Positions 52,306 to 62,014 of a stretch of DNA of 64,000 bases are shown here, one piece after another; positions within the stretch are counted from its first letter, which is position 1; each line of letters starts with the position of its first letter. Origin of the DNA: Mycolicibacterium sp. MU0053 (lineage in GTDB: Bacteria; Actinomycetota; Actinomycetes; Mycobacteriales; Mycobacteriaceae); the NCBI RefSeq assembly GCF_963378095.1, contig NZ_OY726397.1:1984001-2048000 (forward strand), given 5' to 3'. The notes beneath the pieces are model-generated. The model did not search any database and had not been told where the DNA came from. It was given only the letters and a program-made list of their open reading frames with translations. Both the position numbers and the translations under genes were made by a program.

Positions 52306-53744
52306 TACGGGAACCTCCGGAAGCAGTCGTCGACGTCGCCGACCAGGCCGGACCGGAACGCCGAGACCCGGGTGAATCCGGACGGCACCACGCCGCCGTT
52401 GACGTCGCTGGCCACCATGCCGTTGGTGAGGATTCCCGACACCGCCTCGTCGAGGTCGCCGGTGCCCAGCGTGAGCGCCAAGTCGTCGCGTTCGGCCATC
52501 TGGTGCTGGGCGACCCCGGTCAGGCACGCGGTGCGCATCGCCGCCACACCGGATTCCAGGCTCACGCCCCGTTCCTGTTGCAGCGCAAGGACATACCGTG
52601 ACACGACCGCCGAGAGCGCGGTGTTGTCGCCCTGCAGCAACACCTGCTCGCTCTCGTCGGCCGGGGTGCCGATCTGGCGCAGCAACCCCAGATTCACGCC
52701 CACGGTGTTGGTGTCGGGGCAATACCTCGCGGGTTGCCCCTCGGCCAGCGGGCAGTCGGTCTGGTCCACCGCAAGCCCCGGCGGTGTCACCGGGCGGAAA
52801 ATGGTGGTGAGATCGTCCATCAGCGTCGCGACGGTGTCCTCGGTGATCGACAGATTGCTGGCGGGGATGCCGGGGTGGAACAGCAACTTCGACAAGTCGC
52901 CGCGGCGCTGCTGGATCTCGTCGAGAGTCATTGCCGCACAAGCTTCTGCGCCGATGTCGAAGCCCTGCTGCAGCGCGCTGACCCGATCCAGCGCGGTGCC
53001 GTGGGCCTCCGACGGCGGGGCCAGCAGCCGGAACAACGAGATGGGGTCGCGCATTGCGATGGCCCCGGCGATCACCCGGTCCAGGTCGCCGGTGGTGTTG
53101 AGGGTGAACTGCGGGGAGTGGCCCTCGGCCACCCAGCGCAGATAGGTGCCGGCCAGGCAGTCGGCCTGCTGCTCGCCCACCAGGGTGGGGGTGTCGGCGT
53201 CGACGAGCCGGGCCTGCACCTGCACGGCGTGGCCGTATTCGTGGGCCAGCACCCCGTTGATGGACATGACGCCGAAGAAGGTGTTGGCCACCGGCAGCAG
53301 GAACTCGCGGTCCCAGACCAGCACGTCGCGGGTGCGGCAGTAGGCGGCGTTGTACTTCAGGGCGGCGGCCTCGGCGCCGCACACCTGCGGGCTGTTGGGA
53401 TCGGACGGGTCGATGGACACCAGCGTCTGCACTGGGGCGAACTGCCCGCCGAAGGCCTCGGAGTAGTGCTGGGCCCAGAAGTCCTCGATGTCCTCGATGG
53501 CCGCCAGCGCCGCCCGGTCGATCTCCCCGCCGTTGGAGTTCTGCACCCGGGCGGTCGATTCGGGCAGCGGACCGCGGAGGCCGCTCGGGCCGTCGGTGGC
53601 CGGCAGGCCCGCGACCCGGAACGGGTCATAGCGCATCGATACCGCGCGCCCCTCGAGCGTGTACTGCGCACACCCGGTGCCCAGCAACACGCACAGGAGC
53701 ACGACCGCGACCTTCAGCCAGCGCAGATCCGGGCGAGAGGGCAT
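52305..53744 (-). CDS. Lipoprotein neutral zinc metallopeptidase
   Basis: A 479-residue protein with a lipoprotein signal (VAVVLLCVLLGTGC, Cys 26 as lipid site). The catalytic motif is GVLAHEYGHAVQVQ (HExxH) near residue 185, with a likely third ligand in GEQQADCLAGTYL. This fits the neutral zinc metallopeptidase (YpfJ-like) family. It should act outside the membrane. First gene of a two-gene unit with the DUF4333 protein. Confidence 0.87.
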   Translation of the reverse strand: MPSRPDLRWLKVAVVLLCVLLGTGCAQYTLEGRAVSMRYDPFRVAGLPATDGPSGLRGPLPESTARVQNSNGGEIDRAALAAIEDIEDFWAQHYSEAFGGQFAPVQTLVSIDPSDPNSPQVCGAEAAALKYNAAYCRTRDVLVWDREFLLPVANTFFGVMSINGVLAHEYGHAVQVQARLVDADTPTLVGEQQADCLAGTYLRWVAEGHSPQFTLNTTGDLDRVIAGAIAMRDPISLFRLLAPPSEAHGTALDRVSALQQGFDIGAEACAAMTLDEIQQRRGDLSKLLFHPGIPASNLSITEDTVATLMDDLTTIFRPVTPPGLAVDQTDCPLAEGQPARYCPDTNTVGVNLGLLRQIGTPADESEQVLLQGDNTALSAVVSRYVLALQQERGVSLESGVAAMRTACLTGVAQHQMAERDDLALTLGTGDLDEAVSGILTNGMVASDVNGGVVPSGFTRVSAFRSGLVGDVDDCFRRFP

Positions 53745-53846
53745 ATCCGAGTTCCGTCGGTCGGTGGAGCGGGGTCAGTGATCCCGCTCAGCTTCGCATA
53801 ACCCGCGTCGCGGCCGCACCCGCGGGACCGCGCGCATACTGGCCCC

Positions 53847-54356
53847 ATGCCGACCATCACCGCCGTTCAGGGCGACATCACCCGGCAGGATGTGGACGCC
53901 ATCGTCAACGCCGCGAACAACGCGATGCGCGGCGGCGGCGGCGTCGACGGCGCGATCCACCGCGCCGGCGGCCCCGCGATCCTGCGCGACTGCATCGCAC
54001 GCTTTCCCGACGGGCTGGCCACCGGCGACGCCGGCTGGACCACCGCCGGTGAGCTGCCCGCCCGGTGGGTGATCCACACCGTCGGGCCCAATTACAACGC
54101 CGGCCAGCGGGACCGCGCGCTGCTGGAGTCCTGCTACCGACGGGCGTTGCAGGTCGCCGACGAACTCGGCGCCCGCACGGTGGCGTTCCCGCTGATCAGC
54201 AGCGGGGTGTACGGCTGGCCGCGCCACGACGCCATCGCCGCCGCCATCGAGACCATTGCCGCCGCCGACACCGGCGTGCAGGAAGTCCGACTGGTCGTGT
54301 TCGACGCCGCGACCTATGACGCGGTGCGTGCGGAACTGGATTCATCGTCGCCCTGA
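53847..54356 (+). CDS. Macrodomain ADP-ribose/O-acetyl-ADP-ribose hydrolase
   Basis: A 169-residue macrodomain. MPTITAVQGDITRQDVDAIV, then NAANNAMRGGGGVDGAIHRAG, the ligand loop, and FPLISSGVYGWP are all characteristic of MacroD-type deacetylases, which hydrolyse O-acetyl-ADP-ribose and remove ADP-ribose from acidic residues. Together with the glycohydrolase and NrtR about 20 kb away, it is another ADP-ribose enzyme in the window. ATG 53847. Confidence 0.92.
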   Translation: MPTITAVQGDITRQDVDAIVNAANNAMRGGGGVDGAIHRAGGPAILRDCIARFPDGLATGDAGWTTAGELPARWVIHTVGPNYNAGQRDRALLESCYRRALQVADELGARTVAFPLISSGVYGWPRHDAIAAAIETIAAADTGVQEVRLVVFDAATYDAVRAELDSSSP

Positions 54357-54395
54357 AGCGGGCGATGCTGATGTGGGTGACCCGCAGCCTGCGGG

Positions 54396-54947
54396 TTACC
54401 TACTGATTGCCGGGGGAGTGTCCTCTGCGATCACTGCGGCAATGGCCTTCATTGGGAGGAACAAGTGCAGCGGATCCACCGGCGACGGCAGGAACTCCGC
54501 GTGGTGCAGGTAGAACTCTCGGGCGGAATCATCGCGGGCGTGGACTAAGAGTGCCGGTGCTGCAACAGATTGCGACAACATCAAGACGCGCTGCATTGCG
54601 TCCCGCAAGAGCCCCCACCCCAAGCCCAGGCCCTGCCATCGGCGGTCGACCGCCAACCTGGCCAGTAGGAAGCAGGGCACCGCATCGGGAGCCTTCTTGG
54701 CGATGACGTCCGGCGCTGCGCTGCGTGCGTAACCGGCGACCGTGATGGCGTAGTAGCCGACGACGCGGCCGGCATCTGTACTGACGTACGTTGTTGCGTT
54801 GCCGGCTCGCTGGATCTGCCAGCTGTATTTCTCAAGCCATTCGTCAAGTTCGACAGCGCCGGATTCAAAGTCTTTGCGGTCGTGAGCCTTTGTGAGCTTT
54901 TCGGGCTTGCTGGCTTTTGCCTGGCGGTGCGTCAACTCGTCTGTCAA
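54396..54947 (-). CDS. GNAT-family acetyltransferase toxin (TacT-like)
   Basis: A 183-residue GNAT protein of the aminoacyl-tRNA-acetylating toxin type: DFESGAVELDEWLEKYSWQ, YVSTDAGRVVGYYAITV, LARLAVDRRWQGLGLGWGLL (acetyl-CoA loop, Q/RxxGxG/A) and ALLVHARDDSAREFY. These toxins acetylate charged tRNAs. It overlaps the DUF1778 antitoxin gene by four bases (ATGA), antitoxin first. Confidence 0.88.
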   Translation of the reverse strand: MTDELTHRQAKASKPEKLTKAHDRKDFESGAVELDEWLEKYSWQIQRAGNATTYVSTDAGRVVGYYAITVAGYARSAAPDVIAKKAPDAVPCFLLARLAVDRRWQGLGLGWGLLRDAMQRVLMLSQSVAAPALLVHARDDSAREFYLHHAEFLPSPVDPLHLFLPMKAIAAVIAEDTPPAISR

Positions 54948-55246
54948 TCGTTTTCGGCGAACGGACTCTTGCGGTGTAAAAGTCGGCGAAGCCTGGGCAT
55001 CGGCTCGAGTGGGGCGTCAAGCAAGGCCTTGAACTCGATCCATTGTGCCTCGCTGGCGACGAACCACGCGCGGTCAGCAAGTACGCGCTCGGCTCGCTCC
55101 ACCACGCTGTCGAGGATGAAGTCTGTGACGGTGCTGTCCGTCTCTTCGGCCGCCTGCTGGATCAGTTGCCGCTGCTGTGCGCTGGCGCGGAAGTTCAGCC
55201 GCTGGTCGCGGGCCGCTTTCGTGCCCGCGGTGTCGGTGCTGCGCAT
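54944..55246 (-). CDS. DUF1778 antitoxin (TacA-like)
   Basis: A 100-residue ribbon-helix-helix antitoxin: QRLNFRASAQQRQLIQQAA, then ETDSTVTDFILDSVVERAE and a disordered basic tail that would wrap the acetyltransferase. ATG 55246. Upstream, GTACGTAC at 55274-55281 next to a second GTAC (55267) could be its operator. Confidence 0.88.
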   Translation of the reverse strand: MRSTDTAGTKAARDQRLNFRASAQQRQLIQQAAEETDSTVTDFILDSVVERAERVLADRAWFVASEAQWIEFKALLDAPLEPMPRLRRLLHRKSPFAEND

Positions 55247-55374
55247 GCTCTCCTCCTTTCAGGTATGTACATCGTACGTACGGGGGTGAGGGTGACGCTA
55301 GCGATTCGGCGTCTCACTCGCTACAAAGTCAGGTCCGGCACTGACCTGTCAGGGCATTTGCCTACCCTCTTGGT

Positions 55375-56814
55375 GTGGACTATGAGGCAATTACCGCCGT
55401 GCGGGACCGGCACCCGGCCTGGCGGCTGTTGCGCGCCGGCAACGCGGTGTTGACCCTGTCCTTTCTCGGGGAGTTCTTCGTCGAGGGCAACCGGGGAGCC
55501 TGCTCGTCCAGCGCAGTCGCGGACGCGTTGGACAATCATTTGTACGCGCTCAACGTCGAGAACGCCCAGGACCGCTATCCGAAGGAGCCGCGCGCCTATC
55601 TGGAAGATTGGGCGGCCACCGAGGCCGGGTATCTGCGCCGGTTCTACCCGGCCGGTGACGACGAGGTCCACTACGAGGTGACTCCGGCGTTCGAAAAGGC
55701 GTACGCCTGGGTTCTGGGCCTGCAGGGCCGGTCCTTTGTGGGAACCGAGTCCCGGCTGCACACCGTGGTCGAGTTGCTGCGCCAGATCGTGCATGGAACC
55801 GAGGTCGAACCCGAGGTTCGGCTGGCCGAACTGCACCGTCGACGCGCCGACATCGACGCCGAGATCGCCGCCGTCGAGGCCGGCACTGTGGCCATGCTGG
55901 ACGCGACCGCGGTGCGTGACCGCTATCAACAGCTGTCCACCACGGCGCGCGAACTGCTGTCGGACTTCCGCGAGGTCGAAGAGAACTTTCGGCTCCTGGA
56001 CCGGGCCGCGCGCGAGAAGATTGCCGCCTGGGAGGGCTCGAAGGGTGAACTGCTCGCCGAACTGGTCGGCAGCCGCTCGGAGATTGCCGGCTCCGACCAG
56101 GGGCGCAGCTTCGGCGCGTTCTACGATTTCCTGCTGTCCGAACAACGCCAGGCCGAGCTCGCCGATCTGATCGCCAAGGTCTCGGCCCTCGACACCGTCG
56201 AGGCCGACCCTCGGAGCCACAGCGTCAGGGGCATCCACCACGACTGGTCCGAGGCCGCCGACCGGGCCCAGCGCACCGTCCGGCAGATCTCCGAACAACT
56301 GCGCCGCTTCCTCGACGACCAGGTCTGGTTGGAGAACCGCCGCGTCCTGGACCTGGTCCGGGCCGTGGAGAGCGCCGCCCTGGAAGTCCGCAGCGCCCCG
56401 CCGTCCTTCGGGCTCGAGGTCGACGAACCTGGCCTGGAAATCGCGCTGCCGTTCGAGCGCCCGCTGTACCAGCCGCCGGCGGCGGTCGCCGTCGAGAGCC
56501 GCATTGCGCAGGCCACCGAGCAGGTCGACGCCGACCTGCTGTTCACCCAGACCTACATCGACCAGGCCCGCCTGGCCGAGACCATCCGTGCGATCCTGCC
56601 GGAGAATTCCTCGGCGCTGTTGTCCGATGTCCTCGCGGTCCATCCGATTGAGCAGGGCGCCGCCGAGATCGTCGGCTACCTTGCCCTCAACGACGAGGAC
56701 GTGACCATCGACATGGACGACACCGACGAAACCGTCCTGGAGTACTCGGACCCCGCCGACTCCGACATCATCAAGCGGGCGAGACTGCCGAAAGTGACGG
56801 TGCGCCGGCGATGA
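55375..56814 (+). CDS. jetA: JetA (DUF3375), Wadjet type I
   Basis: A 479-residue DUF3375 protein, the kleisin-like subunit (MukF/MksF/EptA-type) of a condensin that cuts plasmids. The N-terminus (WRLLRAGNAVLTLSFLGEFF) is winged-helix-like. A middle coiled region (RRADIDAEIAAVEAGTV) matches the kleisin helical part, and the C-terminal ~100 residues are acidic. GTG 55375 is used. First of four tightly packed genes. Confidence 0.88.
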   Translation: MDYEAITAVRDRHPAWRLLRAGNAVLTLSFLGEFFVEGNRGACSSSAVADALDNHLYALNVENAQDRYPKEPRAYLEDWAATEAGYLRRFYPAGDDEVHYEVTPAFEKAYAWVLGLQGRSFVGTESRLHTVVELLRQIVHGTEVEPEVRLAELHRRRADIDAEIAAVEAGTVAMLDATAVRDRYQQLSTTARELLSDFREVEENFRLLDRAAREKIAAWEGSKGELLAELVGSRSEIAGSDQGRSFGAFYDFLLSEQRQAELADLIAKVSALDTVEADPRSHSVRGIHHDWSEAADRAQRTVRQISEQLRRFLDDQVWLENRRVLDLVRAVESAALEVRSAPPSFGLEVDEPGLEIALPFERPLYQPPAAVAVESRIAQATEQVDADLLFTQTYIDQARLAETIRAILPENSSALLSDVLAVHPIEQGAAEIVGYLALNDEDVTIDMDDTDETVLEYSDPADSDIIKRARLPKVTVRRR

Positions 56815-56827
56815 ATGTCGAACGACG

Positions 56828-57421
56828 ATGAGCAACGAACGGGCGGTGGCCGCCGCCATCATCCGGCTGATGCAGGGCGTCGTCTACCGCACCTCGGACG
56901 AGGACACCTGGCTGACGCTGGAACGCGCAGGCGCCGGTGTCCGAGATCACTTCGCCACCATCGGCGTCGACGTGGTGGTCGATGACGCCGAAGGTTACGC
57001 CTATCTGCGTTCCCAGCCCGCCGAGGAAGGCGAGGAGGCATTGCCGCGTCTGGTGCGCCGCCGCGCCCTGACCTACAACGTCAGCCTGCTGCTGGTCCTG
57101 CTGCGCAAGCGGCTGGTCGAGTTCGAGACCAGCGGTGGCGACGGCCGACTGGTCCTGAGCACCGACCAGATCGTTGAAATGCTGCGGCTCTTCCAGGCCG
57201 AATCCACCAACGACGCACGCGTGGTGGACCAAGCCGAGAGCACCATCAAGAAGGCCGCGGAGCTCGGCTTCCTGCGCCAGCTCCGCGGGCAGCGCGACCA
57301 CTGGGAGGTGCGGCGCATCCTCAAGGCCTACGTCGACGCCCAGACCCTGTCCGACTTCGCAGCCAAACTGCGCGAGTACGCCGGCGCGCCGGACCGGGGA
57401 GCGGGAGCCGACGATGAATGA
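56828..57421 (+). CDS. jetB: JetB (DUF4194), Wadjet type I
   Basis: A 197-residue DUF4194 protein, the KITE (MukE/MksE-like) subunit: VAAAIIRLMQGVVYR, YLRSQPAEEGEEALPRLVRR, YNVSLLLVLLRKRLVEFE and STDQIVEMLRLFQAE. It bridges the kleisin to the ATPase. It lies 13 bases after jetA and overlaps jetC by eight bases. Confidence 0.9.
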   Translation: MSNERAVAAAIIRLMQGVVYRTSDEDTWLTLERAGAGVRDHFATIGVDVVVDDAEGYAYLRSQPAEEGEEALPRLVRRRALTYNVSLLLVLLRKRLVEFETSGGDGRLVLSTDQIVEMLRLFQAESTNDARVVDQAESTIKKAAELGFLRQLRGQRDHWEVRRILKAYVDAQTLSDFAAKLREYAGAPDRGAGADDE

Positions 57422-60400
57422 AACACTTTTCAGCACAACTGAACTTGGCGAAGTCCGGGGAGCCGGATACCGCCTGCAGTACGCCGAGGTCTACAACTGG
57501 GGCACCTTCGACGACCAGGTCTGGCGGTTTACTCCAGGTACCGATACCGCGCTGCTGACCGGGGACATCGGGTCGGGTAAGTCCACGATGGTCGATGCGC
57601 TCACCACGCTGCTGGTGCCGTCGCACAAGGCCGCCTACAACAAGGCCGCCGGCGCCGACGCCAAGGAACGCAGCCTGCGCTCCTACGTCGAAGGCCACTA
57701 CAAGTCCGAACGAAACGAGGGCACCGGGAAGTCGCGGCCCAAGGGTCTGCGCGAAAACAAACGCACCTACTCGGTGATCCTCGGTGTCTTCCGTAATCAC
57801 GGCCACGATGAGACGGTCACCTTGGCCCAGGTATTCCAGCAGCGGGAGAGCACCGGACAGCCCTACCGATTCTTCATCACGGCAACCAAGGAACTGGCGA
57901 TTGCGACCGACTTCGCCGATTTTGGCTCGGATCTGCGCGAACTGCGCAAGCGGCTGCGATCGGCCGGGGCCGAGATCTTCGATGAGTTTCCCAAGTATGC
58001 GACCTCGTTGCGTCGGCTGCTGGGAATCCGATCAGAGCAGGCACTGGAGCTGTTCCATCAGACCGTCTCGATGAAATCCGTTGGGAATCTCAACGATTTC
58101 GTGCGTGATCACATGCTCGAGCCCAGCGACTCGACCGAACGCGTTCGCGACATCATCGGCCATTTCGACGATCTGACCAGGGCCCACGACGCCGTCAAAC
58201 GAGCGCGCGAGCAACTCGAGGCACTCGAACCCATCGTGGCCACCGCGGCCAAGTACGACGCCGCGCTCGCTGAGCGCGACGCGCTGGAGCGCGAACGGTC
58301 GGCGGTCCGGCTCTTCATCGCCGAACTTCGCTCCGGGCTGCTTGCCGGTGAGATCGCGGCGCTCGAGGCCGAAGGCGCGGCGCTGTGGACACAGCAGGAC
58401 ACCGCCGAATCCGAACAGCGCAAGCTTAACCATGAACGCGAATCCCTGATTGAGGAGCGCGCCAGGGCGGGTGGGGACCGCATCGGCGAGCTGGAGCGGC
58501 TGGCCCACGAGGCCCGGTCCCAGGCCGAGGCACGGCGGCAAACCAGAACGCTGTTCGATGCCGCCGTCGTCGACGCTGGGCTGCAACACGTTTCCGATGC
58601 GGCGGCGTACACCGCGTTGTCGACCTTGGTTGCCGACGAGCGCCTCCGGTTGACCACCGAGAAAAGAGACCTCGACTCGGCCATCGTCGACGCGATCGGG
58701 CGCGAACGCGAGTGCCAACGCAAGTGCGACATCCTCACCGAGGAGATTGTCAGCCTGGAACACCGCACCAACAACCTGCCCCACGAGCAGGTCGCAGTGC
58801 GCGCGGAGCTGTGCGCGGCGCTCGGGCTGACGCCGGAGGACCTGCCCTACGCCGGCGAGCTGCTCGAAGTGTACGACGAGAACGCGCAGTGGCGCGGCGC
58901 GGCCGAACGCGTGCTGCGTGGGTTCGCGCTTTCGTTGCTGGTGCCGCAGCAGCACTACGACGCCGTCACCGGATGGGTGAACGGCCGCAGGCTCACCGTT
59001 GCGGGCCGCGGCGGCAAGACGACTGGCGCCAAGCTGGTCTACGAGCGGGTGCCCCAGCATCGGGTCCGGTTGCAGTCGACAGGGGAGGACGGGTTGCTGC
59101 TGGCCGACTGTATCGATGTCCGGGAGGGGCCGTTCTACGACTACCTCCGCAACGAGCTGACCAAGCGGGCCGACTTCCGTTGCGCGGCAACCCTCGACGA
59201 GTTCCGCAGTCAGCGCCGCGCCGTCACCCGCGAGGGTCAGGTGCGCTACGGTGACCGGCACGAAAAGGACGATCGGCACCGCGTCGACGATCCGCGCCGC
59301 TGGGTATTGGGCTGGGTCAACGAACGAAAAGTCGCCGCGCTGCGTACCGAGCTCGCCGAGCTGGAGTACGAACGCGAAGGAGCCGCTGCCACGGCGGCCA
59401 AGCTTGGCGAGCAACGCGAGGTACTGCAGCTGCGCTTGGATGCGTTCCTGCGTGTCGAGGGATTTCGGTCCTGGAACGACCTCGACGTCGACGAGGCCGA
59501 GTCTCGCCTCAAAGCCCATGACGCCGAGCGGATTCGGCTCCAGGCCGGCTCGTCCCGGTTGGAGGAGATCACCCGGGCGCTGGACCGCAACGCCGAGGAA
59601 TTAGCCGCCGTAGCGACATTGATCAAGGACATCACCGGTCAGTTGGCAACCACCGCCAAGGCTGCTGAACAAGCGGTCCAGGAACGCCAGCGCAACAACG
59701 AGTTCGTCGCCGCGCAGCCGGACGAGCAACGCGAGACGGCCTGCGCGTCCTACCCGGCCCTTGACCAACGCCTGGGCGCGAGCCGGCCCCACCGCGCGGC
59801 GGACTGCGCCGAGACCGAGACGACGCTGTCGGCGGATTTGCATCGGCGCATCGAGCGACTGACCCGTGAGCTCGGCGGATACGGTCAGAGCCTGGGGCAA
59901 TACATGCTCGAGGTGCTTCGTCGGTGGCCCGAGTTGCGGACAGACATGGATGCCGACGTCGAGGCCCGCGGCGACTTCCTGACGTTTCGGGACCGGGTGG
60001 CCAACGACGATCTGCCGCGGTTCGAAAGCGAGTTCAAGGATCAGCTCAACAAGAACGCCATCCAGGAGCTGGCTGGGTTCAACAACTGGCTTCACCGGCA
60101 GGCGTCGGCGATTGACGAGCGTGTCGATCGCATCAACGAGGCCCTTGGCGCGGTGCCCTACAACCCGGGCCGCTTCATCCGGTTGGAGAAGGAACCCACC
60201 ACCAACCAGGATGTTGCGCAGTTCCGTTCCGACTTGCGCAACCTGACCAACGACACCCTTGCTGTCGACGGTGACCAATACTCCGAGCAACGGTTCCTGG
60301 ACGTGAAGCGGATCATCGAGCGGTTCCGCGGCCGCGACGGTTACGCCGAATCGGATAAGAACTGGAGCCGTCGGGTCACCGATGTCCGCAACTGGTTCGT

Positions 60401-60812
60401 TTTTTCGGCCTCCGAGCGCGACCTCGACACCGATGTCGAGTGGGAGCACTACAGCGACTCCGATGGCAAGTCCGGCGGGCAGAAGGAAAAGCTTGCCTAC
60501 ACGATCCTGGCGGCGTCCCTGGCTTACCAATTCGGGCTCGAATGGGGTGTCGAGCAGTCCCGGGACTTCCGGTTCGCCGTCATCGACGAGGCATTCGGGC
60601 GGGGCTCCGATGTCTCGACGCGCTACGCGCTGGAGCTGTTCGCGACCCTCGGACTGCAACTGCTGATCATCACGCCGCTGCAGAAGGTGCACGTCATCGA
60701 GCCGTACGTGAAGGCGATCGGCATTGTCGACAACCCCACCGGCACGTATTCGCGGCTGCAGACGATGACGATCGAGGAGTACCGGAACCGGCGGGACGGA
60801 GCTCGTCCGTGA
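57414..60812 (+). CDS. jetC: JetC SMC-like ATPase, Wadjet type I (EptC/MksB-like)
   Basis: A 1132-residue SMC-type ATPase. Walker A LLTGDIGSGKSTMVD lies near residue 46; the signature DGKSGGQKEKLAYT near 1018; Walker B FRFAVIDEAFGRGSD near 1050. Long coiled coils (ALEAEGAALWTQQDTAES; ARGRQAETRRQ-type) flank a hinge region around residue 500. EptC of M. smegmatis, of this kind, restricts plasmid maintenance. ATG 57414 overlaps jetB; the stop overlaps jetD (GTGA). Confidence 0.92.
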   Translation: MNETLFSTTELGEVRGAGYRLQYAEVYNWGTFDDQVWRFTPGTDTALLTGDIGSGKSTMVDALTTLLVPSHKAAYNKAAGADAKERSLRSYVEGHYKSERNEGTGKSRPKGLRENKRTYSVILGVFRNHGHDETVTLAQVFQQRESTGQPYRFFITATKELAIATDFADFGSDLRELRKRLRSAGAEIFDEFPKYATSLRRLLGIRSEQALELFHQTVSMKSVGNLNDFVRDHMLEPSDSTERVRDIIGHFDDLTRAHDAVKRAREQLEALEPIVATAAKYDAALAERDALERERSAVRLFIAELRSGLLAGEIAALEAEGAALWTQQDTAESEQRKLNHERESLIEERARAGGDRIGELERLAHEARSQAEARRQTRTLFDAAVVDAGLQHVSDAAAYTALSTLVADERLRLTTEKRDLDSAIVDAIGRERECQRKCDILTEEIVSLEHRTNNLPHEQVAVRAELCAALGLTPEDLPYAGELLEVYDENAQWRGAAERVLRGFALSLLVPQQHYDAVTGWVNGRRLTVAGRGGKTTGAKLVYERVPQHRVRLQSTGEDGLLLADCIDVREGPFYDYLRNELTKRADFRCAATLDEFRSQRRAVTREGQVRYGDRHEKDDRHRVDDPRRWVLGWVNERKVAALRTELAELEYEREGAAATAAKLGEQREVLQLRLDAFLRVEGFRSWNDLDVDEAESRLKAHDAERIRLQAGSSRLEEITRALDRNAEELAAVATLIKDITGQLATTAKAAEQAVQERQRNNEFVAAQPDEQRETACASYPALDQRLGASRPHRAADCAETETTLSADLHRRIERLTRELGGYGQSLGQYMLEVLRRWPELRTDMDADVEARGDFLTFRDRVANDDLPRFESEFKDQLNKNAIQELAGFNNWLHRQASAIDERVDRINEALGAVPYNPGRFIRLEKEPTTNQDVAQFRSDLRNLTNDTLAVDGDQYSEQRFLDVKRIIERFRGRDGYAESDKNWSRRVTDVRNWFVFSASERDLDTDVEWEHYSDSDGKSGGQKEKLAYTILAASLAYQFGLEWGVEQSRDFRFAVIDEAFGRGSDVSTRYALELFATLGLQLLIITPLQKVHVIEPYVKAIGIVDNPTGTYSRLQTMTIEEYRNRRDGARP

Positions 60813-61972
60813 GCCCCGGATGGACCACGCCAGATGACATCGCGGCGAAGGTCAGACGCCGGTGGGACAACGGATCCTTGTTGCGGGCCCACGCCAACCG
60901 TGAACCCTTCGCTCCGATCGAGGTGCCGCTGCGTGGTCCCACACCGGCGCAGATCGGTGACAACGTCGGGGCCGCTCGCGACTGGGTGGCGGCGCTGGAC
61001 GCCGGCCGTCGCGACGACGCCCGGTACGCACTGGAATGGAAATCGGTCGGCGGCAGGCAGATTGGCCGCAACCAGTTGCCTGTTCGCGCGGTGATTTCCT
61101 CGAGTGATCAGGCGTGGGCGCTGCTGGGCGTTATCACCGTGGTCCGACGCTTCGATGAGTTACTGGTGTCGGTGCAACAGCATCCGCGGCTACGGAACTG
61201 GATGATCGCCAATCCCCATCGCGCGCTTGCACTCGCGCCGGAGCTGACGCAGCTGATCGCCGCCTACCTGTGGCTCGACGGTCACCGAGGGTCACAGCGG
61301 TACCTGCGCGAGATCAGCGCACCCGGTGTGGACACCAAGTTCGTCGAGCGCCGCCGATCGGACTTGGCCGGCATGTTTGGGATTTCAGCGACGGCCTCCG
61401 GATTCCTCGCCGAACTGGGCCTGCGTTCCAAGCCCGCACTGGTTCGGCTGCGGCCCGCCCCGTCGCTGGGTTTGCCGGTCCAGCTCACCGAGCTGGCAGC
61501 GCGTCCTGAAGAACTCGCGCAGCTCGATCTGCACCCCCGCATCGCGGTGATCATCGAGAATGAGATCAGCTATCTGAGTGCCAAGGTCCCCGACGAAGGC
61601 GTGGTGATGTGGGGGAAGGGTTTCGAGGTCGACAGCGTGGGACGGCTGCCGTGGCTGGACGGTACCGACGTCGTCTACTGGGGAGACATCGACACCCACG
61701 GATTCGCCATTCTCGATCGGCTACGGGCGTGGCTGCCGGCGACGCGGTCGGTGTTGATGGACCGGGCCACCCTGCTGGCCCATCGCGACCGGTGGGTGAA
61801 CGAAGATCGTCCGGCGACGTCCGCACTCACGCGACTGACACCTGACGAGCACGATCTCTACCGGGAATTGGTGGAGGACAGCCTCGGCGATCGCGTTCGA
61901 CTTGAACAGGAGCGAATTGATTGGGTTTGGGCTGATCAACGGCTGCAAGGCAGCGTTCGGGAGAGGCCATGA
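60809..61972 (+). CDS. jetD: JetD (DUF3322/DUF2220) TOPRIM nuclease, Wadjet type I
   Basis: A 387-residue protein. N-terminal DUF3322 (DIAAKVRRRWDNGSLL, then FAPIEVPLRGPTPAQI) and a C-terminal TOPRIM-type domain (IAVIIENEISYLSA, catalytic Glu; DVVYWGDIDTHGFAIL, DxD). This is the nuclease that cleaves small circular DNA found by the JetABC motor. GTG 60809 overlaps jetC. All catalytic residues are present, so the system looks functional. Confidence 0.9.
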   Translation: MSPGWTTPDDIAAKVRRRWDNGSLLRAHANREPFAPIEVPLRGPTPAQIGDNVGAARDWVAALDAGRRDDARYALEWKSVGGRQIGRNQLPVRAVISSSDQAWALLGVITVVRRFDELLVSVQQHPRLRNWMIANPHRALALAPELTQLIAAYLWLDGHRGSQRYLREISAPGVDTKFVERRRSDLAGMFGISATASGFLAELGLRSKPALVRLRPAPSLGLPVQLTELAARPEELAQLDLHPRIAVIIENEISYLSAKVPDEGVVMWGKGFEVDSVGRLPWLDGTDVVYWGDIDTHGFAILDRLRAWLPATRSVLMDRATLLAHRDRWVNEDRPATSALTRLTPDEHDLYRELVEDSLGDRVRLEQERIDWVWADQRLQGSVRERP

Positions 61973-61994
61973 CGAGCCCAGCCCCCGGACAGTT

Positions 61995-62014
61995 GTGTGT
62001 ATATTCGTGTGTAT
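61995..62014 (+). promoter_or_regulatory. Direct repeats GTGTGTAT at the vapB start
   Basis: GTGTGTAT occurs at 61995-62002 and 62007-62014, twelve bases apart, the second overlapping the vapB start codon. It may be a VapB binding site or part of the promoter. The evidence is the repeat only. Confidence 0.35.

Noticed and set aside
55321..56862. 513-codon open frame on the minus strand opposite jetA
   Set aside because: Antisense shadow of the GC-rich jetA gene; no protein-like motif, and the plus-strand frame shows family signatures throughout.
58032..59519. 495-codon open frame on the minus strand opposite jetC
   Set aside because: Antisense shadow. The plus strand has clear SMC coiled-coil coding.
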